NCBI GenBank assembly: GCA_014730235.1
Contig: WJIO01000413.1
Location: 1-15,418 of the forward strand
Length of the DNA stretch: 15,418 nt
DNA from: Candidatus Poribacteria bacterium
GTDB taxonomy: Bacteria; Poribacteria; DTPJ01; WJIO01
Direction of reading: 5' to 3'
In this document: positions 7,642 through 12,888 of the stretch, one piece after another
Position numbering within the stretch: the stretch's first letter is position 1
Layout: each line of letters begins with the position of its first letter
The notes under the pieces: generated by a model
Database searches by the model: none
The model's input: only the letters and a program-made list of their open reading frames with translations
Told to the model about the DNA's origin: nothing
Translations under genes and position numbers: made by a program

Positions 7642-8418
7642 TTATGTTTTCTGGCTTATAATTACAAACGAGCCACCCACATATGAATTTTCATGATTCC
7701 AGCTACCCGGAGGAAATTCTTTATCGGGCTTTCTGTTTCGGGATAAATCCTCAACTTCTATTATAGTTAATCCTACCTCAATAAGCCTATTGAAAATATC
7801 ATCCATATAATGACGAAATTCAATTGCACCATCTTCCCGAAGATCTAAACTTTCGCAATATGGTTTATATATCTGGTAACCTTCACCATCCCATTTTATA
7901 AAATGAATAGCAGGTTGACCAAAATCTACTCGGAATAATCCGTCTCTCCTTAATACTCTGGACACCTCAGAATACACCTTTTGAATATCTGAAACATAGC
8001 ATATAGCTGTTCCATATACCAGGTCAAAAGAATCATCATCCAGACATGAAAGATCTTGCATATCTCCCTGTATTGTCTTTATTTTGTATCCATAATGTTT
8101 TGCCGCTTTTTGATCTGCATCCAGTTGCCCTTGAGCTATATCAACTACTGTAACATTGGCACCAAGTGAACCAAAAACAGCCGATTGCTGACCACCTCCG
8201 GCGGCGAGGCATAGAACATCTTTACCTTCCATATCCGTAAGAATGCTTTTTGGAGTTATTACAGATATTTTATCGGGCGCATTATCCAATTCTCCCCGGG
8301 AATATTTTCGGATTATATTAACATCCAGGTCTAACCAGGGTATTGTATAGCCACATCTTTCTTTTACCATTCTTTCCCAGTGTTTTTTATTTGCTACCAC
8401 TTCTTCGGGCTTATCCAT
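7642..8418 (-). CDS. Class I SAM-dependent methyltransferase, unknown substrate
   Basis: The 258-residue cytoplasmic protein has a Rossmann methyltransferase core. Motif I is VLCLAAGGG (68-76), the ribose-binding acidic residue is D93 (TVVDI), the adenine-contact region is IQGDMQDLS (116-124), and motif IV-like FDLVYGTAICYVSDI (131-145) precedes an EVSRVLRRDG helix (151-160). The N-terminus (HWERMVKERCGYTIPWLDLD) and a C-terminal about 90-residue part probably form the substrate cap. GGAG lies eight bases before the ATG. The gene sits alone between two near-identical mobile elements. It starts 18 bases from copy B and stops one base from copy A, and a terminator-like repeat separates it from recA and Dabb, so its promoter must lie in or beside copy B. 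Whether it methylates a small molecule or a protein is not visible. Confidence 0.88.
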   Translation of the reverse strand: MDKPEEVVANKKHWERMVKERCGYTIPWLDLDVNIIRKYSRGELDNAPDKISVITPKSILTDMEGKDVLCLAAGGGQQSAVFGSLGANVTVVDIAQGQLDADQKAAKHYGYKIKTIQGDMQDLSCLDDDSFDLVYGTAICYVSDIQKVYSEVSRVLRRDGLFRVDFGQPAIHFIKWDGEGYQIYKPYCESLDLREDGAIEFRHYMDDIFNRLIEVGLTIIEVEDLSRNRKPDKEFPPGSWNHENSYVGGSFVIISQKT

Positions 8419-8436
8419 TATTCTTTCTCCATTTTT

Positions 8437-8557
8437 GGCTTTTTTGGGTTCAGTTTGGTAAATATAAGAAACTTCTTTATGCTGTCATTACTGCCTTCGC
8501 AGGAATGACAAGCTGAGGGAATTTTCAATTATAACCAAACTGAACCCGGAAAAGTCC
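8437..8557. mobile_element. MITE-like element copy B (about 120 bp)
   Basis: Second copy in the same orientation as copy A. Terminal inverted repeats at 8437-8459 and 8534-8556 match at 20 of 23 positions, and the hairpin core is TGTCATT (8483-8489) / AATGACA (8504-8510) with a CTGC/GCAG inner stem. Flanks CCATTTTT (8429-8436) and CTATTTTT (8557-8564) agree at 7 of 8 positions, a probable AT-rich target duplication. The right end is ambiguous by one base (8556 or 8557). It occupies nearly all of the space upstream of the methyltransferase, and on the minus strand it holds ATGACA (8483-8488), 16 bases, TATATT (8461-8466), a weak candidate promoter aimed at that gene. Confidence 0.82.
8461..8488 (-). 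promoter_or_regulatory. Candidate methyltransferase promoter inside copy B
   Basis: Minus-strand ATGACA (8483-8488) and TATATT (8461-8466) with a 16-base spacer would start transcription near 8454, about 36 bases before the methyltransferase ATG. The -35 box is weak. The call rests mainly on the lack of other space between the terminator-like repeat and the gene. A second -10-like TATAAT lies at 8528-8533 without a good -35 box. Confidence 0.3.
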
Positions 8558-8570
8558 TATTTTTTTAGAA

Positions 8571-8633
8571 ATTTATCAACAAAACAGGCTTTACCCTGTG
8601 AATCACAGGGTAAAGCCTGTTTTGTTGATAAAT
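8571..8633. terminator. 63-nt perfect inverted repeat, probable bidirectional terminator
   Basis: Arms of 31 bases (8571-8601 and 8603-8633) are perfectly complementary around a single A at 8602. The inner stem is GC-richer (CAGGCTTTACCCTGTGA), flanked by an A-rich side ACAAAA and a mirrored TTTTGT side, so either strand would give a stable hairpin followed by a T-rich tract. It lies 15 bases beyond the Dabb stop codon (8649), which suits the 3' end of the recA-Dabb transcript, and it would insulate the methyltransferase. The stem is unusually long for a simple intrinsic terminator. Confidence 0.7.
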
Positions 8634-8648
8634 CTATATTATAACCTA

Positions 8649-8948
8649 TTAATTTTCATAGTCAAAAACTAATACGTCTTCAACAATTGGTCGGACAAGG
8701 TTTTGGGCAAGCTTCTGGTGTCCCGGATGCGGAACATAGATATCACGACTGGCGGTATCCTTGAATCTTACAATAAATGCAAAGTCAAATCCAGAATTTT
8801 TATTTTCCGGGCTGTTATTGTATCCCCCTGAAACTTGTAATATTCCTGGTATTATAGACTTGAGTTTTTCCAGTCCATCCATCATATCATTAATTTGATC
8901 TTTGGTTGTATCTTTCTTCAATTTAAGAAGCACAATATGTTCTATCAT
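8649..8948 (-). CDS. Dabb-domain (stress-responsive A/B barrel) protein
   Basis: A 99-residue small protein with the dimeric alpha-beta-barrel (Dabb) pattern: N-terminal MIEHIVLLKLK, a helical segment with a Pro-Gly turn (SIIPGI, about 31-36), and FAFIVRFKDTASRDIYVPHPGHQKL (57-81) with the conserved Y..HP.H motif. The motif is characteristic, but the family has no single reaction and includes plant stress proteins and small-molecule cyclases or decarboxylases. It follows recA by 32 bases with AGGAG ten bases before the ATG, so it is probably cotranscribed with recA, in the place where recX often lies. A link to DNA repair is not implied by the domain. Confidence 0.88.
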   Translation of the reverse strand: MIEHIVLLKLKKDTTKDQINDMMDGLEKLKSIIPGILQVSGGYNNSPENKNSGFDFAFIVRFKDTASRDIYVPHPGHQKLAQNLVRPIVEDVLVFDYEN

Positions 8949-8980
8949 TATTAATTTTCTCCTGATTATCCTTCTGTTTC

Positions 8981-10090
8981 TTACTCAGTATCTTCCTCAT
9001 CATCCAATACCAGATCCGGTTGTTCATCTTCCGGAGTTTCATCCTGATTCTCGGAGTTATCTTCATCCGGCTCTTCATCACGGATAAGACCGATGGCCAT
9101 TCTTACCTCTTTGTCTATTTGTTCAAAAATCTCAGGATTTTCTTTTAGGTGCGTTTTTGCATTTTCTCTCCCCTGTCCAAGCCTTTCATCACCGTATGAG
9201 AGCCATGCGCCGCTTTTCTGTATTATCTTCTGTTCGACTCCTACGTCAATAAGATTACCTTCCTTTGATATTCCCTCATTATACATTATATCAAATTCTG
9301 CTGTCATAAATGGTGGGGCAACTTTATTCTTTCTGATATTGCATGTAACCCGGTTACCTACGGTATCCTGACCGTCTTTTATATTAGAACCATGACGCAT
9401 TTCTATTCTGACGCTTGAGTAAAATTTCAAAGCTCTGCCGCCCGGGGTAGTTTCAGGATTGCCAAACATAACGCCAACTTTTTCGCGAATCTGGTTGGTA
9501 AATATAAGGCAGGTCTTAGTCTTGTTTATAATTCCGCTGAGTTTACGCATGGCCTGGGACATAAGACGAGCCTGAAGTCCTACATGTGCATCCCCCATAT
9601 CGCCTTCCAGTTCAGCCCTGGGAGCCAGAGCAGCCACAGAATCAACAACTATAATATCCATTGCCCCGCTTCTTACCAGCACATCAACAATTTCCAGAGC
9701 CTGTTCGCCTGTGTCCGGTTGTGAAATATAAAGCTCATCCACATTAACGCCAATTTTCCTTGCCCAACTTGGATCTACCGCATGTTCGGCATCCACGAAA
9801 GCCGCAATACCACCAATTTTTTGAGCTTGAGCAAGTATACTAAGACAGAGGGTGGTTTTTCCCGAACCCTCATTTCCATATATCTCAATAACCCTACCCC
9901 TGGGTACTCCACCAACACCTAAAGCAAGATCAAGGGCAAGAGAACCCGTAGGTATTACTGTAACATCCTCCACAGTGCCATCTCCAAGTCGCATTATAGA
10001 ACCTTTACCAAATTGTCTGTCAATTTGAGTTATAGCCAGATCGAGAGCCCGTTTTTTTTCTTCAGTGTTATCATCATTTTTCTTAGCCAT
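8981..10090 (-). CDS. recA: Recombinase A
   Basis: The 369-residue recombinase forms filaments on single-stranded DNA, drives strand exchange and stimulates LexA-type self-cleavage. Visible are the polymerisation N-terminus (about 11-40), Walker A GNEGSGKT (72-79), catalytic glutamate E102 in AEHA, Walker [11 protein letters not shown] (146-155), DNA-binding loop L1 (about 160-172), loop L2 region [20 protein letters not shown] (197-216), and a strongly acidic tail (338-369). Walker A reads GNEGSGKT where GPESSGKT is usual; the essential Gly, Lys and Thr are retained. GGGGAG (10098-10103) sits seven bases before the ATG. It is transcribed from the promoter at 10190-10218 and is probably cotranscribed with the Dabb gene. 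No recX is present in the window. Confidence 0.98.
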   Translation of the reverse strand: MAKKNDDNTEEKKRALDLAITQIDRQFGKGSIMRLGDGTVEDVTVIPTGSLALDLALGVGGVPRGRVIEIYGNEGSGKTTLCLSILAQAQKIGGIAAFVDAEHAVDPSWARKIGVNVDELYISQPDTGEQALEIVDVLVRSGAMDIIVVDSVAALAPRAELEGDMGDAHVGLQARLMSQAMRKLSGIINKTKTCLIFTNQIREKVGVMFGNPETTPGGRALKFYSSVRIEMRHGSNIKDGQDTVGNRVTCNIRKNKVAPPFMTAEFDIMYNEGISKEGNLIDVGVEQKIIQKSGAWLSYGDERLGQGRENAKTHLKENPEIFEQIDKEVRMAIGLIRDEEPDEDNSENQDETPEDEQPDLVLDDEEDTE

Positions 10091-10178
10091 AATACTTCTC
10101 CCCTTTCAAAGAGAATTGTCTGGTTACGTCTTTATGTATATTTATATATGAGTTACACTTCCAAGTCAAGTCTAACTT

Positions 10179-10190
10179 TTGTGATCACAA
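10179..10190. promoter_or_regulatory. 12-bp palindrome at the recA start site, candidate operator
   Basis: TTGTGATCACAA is a perfect palindrome whose right end touches the recA -10 box and which would cover the transcription start. A repressor bound there would block recA. It does not match the LexA boxes I know (CTGT-N8-ACAG or GAAC-N4-GTTC type). CRP/FNR-like half sites are similar in letters but differ in spacing. Confidence 0.45.
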
Positions 10191-10218
10191 TTATATCACT
10201 ATACTTAACGTTTGTAAA
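10190..10218 (-). promoter_or_regulatory. Strong sigma70-type promoter of recA
   Basis: Minus-strand TTTACA (10213-10218), a 17-base spacer and consensus TATAAT (10190-10195) predict a start near 10183 and a leader of about 93 bases. This is the best promoter match in the window. Its -35 box lies in the left arm of the inverted repeat 10211-10247. Confidence 0.75.
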
Positions 10219-10247
10219 GTGCTTTTTCACAAATAAAGCTTTACAAA
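10211..10247. repeat. Inverted repeat containing both divergent -35 boxes
   Basis: TTTGTAAAG (10211-10219) and CTTTACAAA (10239-10247) are perfect 9-bp arms separated by 19 bases. Each contains TTTACA on the outward strand, serving recA to the left and the UroD-family gene to the right. An inner GTG-CTTTTT-CAC hairpin lies between them. This may be simple back-to-back promoters or a binding site for a regulator of both. Confidence 0.6.
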
Positions 10248-10268
10248 ATGGATAAATAGTGTTATATC
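10240..10268 (+). promoter_or_regulatory. Divergent promoter for the UroD-family gene
   Basis: Plus-strand TTTACA (10240-10245), 17 bases, TATATC (10263-10268) would start near 10275 and leave a short leader of about 25-37 bases. The -10 box is weaker than that of recA. Confidence 0.5.
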
Positions 10269-10299
10269 AATATCAAAAGTATATTCTTTAGTTTAACAC

Positions 10300-11274
10300 A
10301 TGGAAAAAATAATGAAAATACAATTTTCTCCCTCTGTATATGAACATGCAGCTTTTCTTATAGAAAGATCTCCCTGGAACGTTTCTCACGATCTGGAATT
10401 ACTTTGGAAGTCACACAGCAAAGCATACAGGATGTATGAACATACACCAATCGTTGTGGGTATTGATATATATAATATAGAAGCTGAGGCCTATGGCTGT
10501 GTGGTAGATCATCCCAGTGGGAATGGCATACCAGCTATTACCAGAGGTATTATATCATCAATTGAGGATTTTAAGAAGCTCAGAGCTTTTGATCCTGAAA
10601 ATGATGGACGTATCCCCATGATCATTGAAGCAGGTAAAAAACTGTCCGGGGAATTTCCCGATGCAGATATCAGAATACCAGTCAGTGGACCATTTTCCAT
10701 AGCTGTAAGTTTGAGAAGTCTCAGCGGTCTACTGGAAGATGTGGCGTATAGACCGGAATTAGTAAGGAAATTTCTAATTCAACTGGCGGACAATCAGGTG
10801 AATTTATGCAAAGCTGTTATGGAAGCCGGTCTTGACGTTGCTTTCTTTGAGTCCGCAGCCGCCCCACCCTTATTGTCCCCAAAGCAGTTCCACGATCTGG
10901 AACTCCCGGCCTTAAAAAATGCCATGGAAAAGGTAAGTAAGGTTGTCGGTCATCCAGTACCATGTATCATCGGCGGAGATACTGAACCAATCCTGGAAGA
11001 TATATTAAGCACAGGAACAAGTTACATAATATGTCCTGCTGAAACCAATCAAAAGACTTTTATGGAAAAGCTAAAAAATCAAAATAAGGTCAAAATCAGG
11101 ATAAATATTGATCCTTTGACTGTGGCTCATGGTTCAAAAAGTCAGATTTTAAAGGACGTGGATAGAATATTGAAAATGGCCGATGGTAGAGAAAATATAT
11201 TGCTCGGTACAGGGGCAGTTCCTTATGAAACGCCGCCGGAAAATATTATTTTGATAAAAGAATATGTAAGTTGA
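10300..11274 (+). CDS. Uroporphyrinogen decarboxylase-superfamily protein, not HemE
   Basis: The 324-residue product has the UroD/MtaA-CmuA TIM-barrel layout. Signs are IPVSGPFSIAVSLR (126-139), CKAVMEAGLDVAFFESAAAPPLLSP (170-194), GGDTEPILEDILSTG (225-239), NIDP (269-272) and a C-terminal LGTGAVPYETPPENI (302-316). True HemE arginine/aspartate signatures are absent. In cobalamin/CoM methyltransferase relatives zinc is held by His-x-Cys before GDT and a later Cys. Aligning on GDT, these places are I223, G225 and A306, so zinc chemistry is unlikely, although C222 and H218 lie nearby. Start is ambiguous: ATG at 10300 or at 10312. Neither has a strong ribosome site, but GGAAA lies before the second. 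It is a single gene, divergent from recA. Function is unknown. Confidence 0.8.
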   Translation: MEKIMKIQFSPSVYEHAAFLIERSPWNVSHDLELLWKSHSKAYRMYEHTPIVVGIDIYNIEAEAYGCVVDHPSGNGIPAITRGIISSIEDFKKLRAFDPENDGRIPMIIEAGKKLSGEFPDADIRIPVSGPFSIAVSLRSLSGLLEDVAYRPELVRKFLIQLADNQVNLCKAVMEAGLDVAFFESAAAPPLLSPKQFHDLELPALKNAMEKVSKVVGHPVPCIIGGDTEPILEDILSTGTSYIICPAETNQKTFMEKLKNQNKVKIRINIDPLTVAHGSKSQILKDVDRILKMADGRENILLGTGAVPYETPPENIILIKEYVS

Positions 11275-11320
11275 TGTAACTATATGTAATTAAGATACAG
11301 TCAAGTTGTAAAAATGCTAC

Positions 11321-11327
11321 ATATTTT
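11321..11327. repeat. Left target-site duplication of copy C
   Basis: ATATTTT immediately precedes the left end of copy C and recurs at 11567-11573 immediately after its right end. The duplication is 8 bp (CATATTTT at 11320-11327 and 11566-11573) if the terminal C is counted with it. Confidence 0.7.
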
Positions 11328-11566
11328 GGCTTTTCCGATCTGGGTGTGGAAATATAAAAGATACAGAGAATTCTAAAAAATCTCTAAAACCAATGTTTAT
11401 AAGAATTAAGCATGAAGAAACAGATGAAAATGCTCAAAAAATATAGTTCTATGTCATTCCTGCTTCAAGCTTTTTGAAAAAGCTTGAGCGAAAAGGAATA
11501 AGAGTTTCGCAGGAATGACAAGCTGAGAGGATTTTCAATTATAAACCCACTAAACCCGGAAGAACC
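11328..11566. mobile_element. MITE-like element copy C (239 bp, diverged, longer)
   Basis: The ends match copies A and B: left GGCTTTTCCG (11328-11350 region), right end reading GGTTCTTCCGGG on the minus strand (11544-11566), the same as the left end of copy A. The right third (AATGACAAGCTGAG through AATTATAA) is nearly identical to A and B. The terminal repeats pair at only about 13 of 23 positions, so this copy is older. The interior is about 120 bp longer and includes a perfect 12-bp inverted repeat TGTCATTCCTGC / GCAGGAATGACA (11452-11463, 11509-11520) enclosing a second hairpin. The flanking ATATTTT duplication marks it as a transposed unit. No coding capacity is visible. Confidence 0.8.
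11465..11487. repeat. Nested hairpin inside copy C
   Basis: TCAAGCTTTTT (11465-11475), one G, AAAAAGCTTGA (11477-11487): a perfect 11-bp inverted repeat set inside the 12-bp outer repeat of copy C. It is absent from copies A and B. Confidence 0.7.
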
Positions 11567-11584
11567 ATATTTTTATCTTTGGAA

Positions 11585-11613
11585 TTACAACTAAAAGTAT
11601 GATGTTATATATT
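11585..11613 (+). promoter_or_regulatory. Candidate promoter of the LysE-DUF302 pair
   Basis: TTACAA (11585-11590), 17 bases, TATATT (11608-11613) would start near 11620, leaving a leader of about 54 bases. The -10 box falls in the left arm of the inverted repeat 11605-11641. Confidence 0.45.
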
Positions 11614-11641
11614 ATAATTAATGGCAAATCATAATATATAA
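11605..11641. repeat. 11-bp inverted repeat over the LysE promoter
   Basis: TTATATATTAT (11605-11615) and ATAATATATAA (11631-11641) are perfect arms around a 15-base spacer, covering the -10 box and start region. It could be an operator or a leader structure, but AT-only arms make chance symmetry more likely than usual. Confidence 0.4.
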
Positions 11642-11673
11642 TCAAATTAACCAAGGAGAATAATCCCAAATAT

Positions 11674-12366
11674 ATGAAACCATTGAAAATATTATCAATA
11701 TCTTTCCTGACCGGATTCTCCGGTGCTATTATGCCGGGATCTCTTTTAGCTATCACTATAACCTCGGTTATTCAGTTAGGTTTTATGGCTGCTATATTCC
11801 TTATGATCGGTCATAGTCTACTTGAGTTGATACTAGTAATAGCATTGACTTTAGGACTTAAGAACGTTCTTCAAAATAAATATGTGACAGGAACAGTGGG
11901 AGTTGTAGGAGGTATGGTGTTGCTATGGTTCGCTTATGGAATGCTTACCAGTGCATATTCCGGTATAAGCGCGCCCCAAGCTACAGCCGCAAATGTTCAG
12001 CAGGCTGGCTTAACCGGACCTGGACTTGTTGTTAAAGGGGCTATAACTAGCCTGTCCAATCCCTATTGGTTGATATGGTGGGCGACTATAGGTGTTACCT
12101 ATATGATGGTTTCTCTGGAAAAGAAAGCTGTGGGTATTACCACTTTTTATATTGGTCATATTTCTTCAGATTTCGTATGGTATTCCGCCGTTGCTCTTGC
12201 CCTTGTTCTGGGAAAGCAGTTACTGTCCGATAAGATATACATGGGACTTATAATTGTATGTGGTTTATTCCTTGTTTATCTGGGTATATATTTCTTTTAT
12301 ACCGGAATTAGAAAATTTATGCAGAATTCACAAAAACCTGCAGCCGTTCAGGAATCTGCTGAATAA
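11674..12366 (+). CDS. LysE/RhtB-family exporter-like membrane protein
   Basis: The 230-residue inner-membrane protein has about six hydrophobic segments (about 5-30, 38-62, 72-93, 115-146, 153-181, 188-210) and a short polar tail. GAIMPGSLLAIT (18-29) matches the conserved PGP-type region of LysE proteins, with Ser in place of the last Pro, and SLSNPYWLIWW (126-136) matches the second conserved NP-W motif. The family exports amino acids such as lysine, arginine, threonine or homoserine. Substrate cannot be assigned here, and members with this divergent motif are often uncharacterised. AAGGAG (11653-11658) is 15 bases before the ATG, longer than ideal, so the start is fairly but not fully certain. 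A DUF302 gene follows 24 bases downstream, so the two are probably cotranscribed. Confidence 0.85.
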   Translation: MKPLKILSISFLTGFSGAIMPGSLLAITITSVIQLGFMAAIFLMIGHSLLELILVIALTLGLKNVLQNKYVTGTVGVVGGMVLLWFAYGMLTSAYSGISAPQATAANVQQAGLTGPGLVVKGAITSLSNPYWLIWWATIGVTYMMVSLEKKAVGITTFYIGHISSDFVWYSAVALALVLGKQLLSDKIYMGLIIVCGLFLVYLGIYFFYTGIRKFMQNSQKPAAVQESAE

Positions 12367-12390
12367 TACCGTAATCAAAAGGAGATAAGA

Positions 12391-12888
12391 ATGCACAAGA
12401 TTACTATTGTTGTTTTATCTATATTTTTAATTATTGCTATAACTTCTCTATCTTTTGCGCCCGTAGACACAGATAAAAGTAAAGAGAATAAACACAAAAA
12501 CGGTCTGGTAAAGATAAAAAGTAATCATAATGTAAAACAAACAGCCGATAATGCAGAATCAATATTAAATAATATGGGATTAACCGTATTTAACCGGATA
12601 AACCATGCTGAAAATGCGGCAAAAGTAGATGAGGAATTGAGACCTACTGAACTGCTAATATTTGGTAATCCCAAAATAGGCACAAAACTGATGAATTGTA
12701 GTCAGAGTATTGCTATAGATTTGCCTCAAAAAATTTTAATATGGGAAGATGAAAAAGAAAATGTATGGCTAGCTTATAATAATCCCCGTTATCTGGCAAG
12801 ACGACATAACATTAAAGGATGTAACGAAATCATAAAAAAGGTAAATAAAGTTCTCAAAAAAATTGCTATGGATGCAACTGCTAAATAA
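12391..12888 (+). CDS. Secreted DUF302-domain protein
   Basis: The 165-residue product has an N-terminal signal sequence or anchor (about 4-23, ending SLSFAPV), a short Lys/Asn-rich linker, and a DUF302 domain (about 38-150). The domain shows the characteristic RPTELLIFGNPKIGTKLM (84-101), IAIDLPQKILIWED (107-120) and VWLAYNNPRYLARRH (125-139). DUF302 has a small alpha/beta fold and no established activity. A periplasmic location is inferred from the leader, and no lipobox cysteine is present. AAAAGGAG (12377-12384) lies six bases before the ATG. Its stop codon overlaps the tail of the oppositely oriented DUF58 gene by eight bases, so no terminator fits between them. Pairing with an exporter suggests an envelope role, unproven. 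Confidence 0.9.
   Translation: MHKITIVVLSIFLIIAITSLSFAPVDTDKSKENKHKNGLVKIKSNHNVKQTADNAESILNNMGLTVFNRINHAENAAKVDEELRPTELLIFGNPKIGTKLMNCSQSIAIDLPQKILIWEDEKENVWLAYNNPRYLARRHNIKGCNEIIKKVNKVLKKIAMDATAK

Larger units (their letters stand above)
11275..11673. other. Intergenic stretch holding MITE copy C and the LysE promoter
   Basis: After the UroD-family stop there is no clear terminator. Most of the stretch (11328-11566) is the element copy C. The remainder to 11673 contains the candidate LysE promoter and an 11-bp inverted repeat. Short ATG-opened frames inside copy C (for instance 21 codons from 11412) have no support and are not called. Confidence 0.6.

Noticed and set aside
7568-8510. CRISPR array suggested by repeated hairpin cores
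   Set aside because: There are only three dispersed copies about 0.9 and 3 kb apart with genes between them, and no regular spacers.
7514-8564. Composite transposon made of copies A and B carrying the methyltransferase
   Set aside because: The outer flanks (TTAATTT and TATTTTT) do not match well enough for a shared target duplication, while copy B has its own better-matching flanks.
11412-11477. Short plus-strand ATG frame inside copy C
   Set aside because: About 21 codons, no ribosome site of note, and it is interrupted by the hairpin region of the element.
11550-11756. Minus-strand ORF of 68 codons
   Set aside because: It overlaps the end of copy C, the LysE promoter and the LysE start on the opposite strand; the reading is a shadow of AT-rich DNA.
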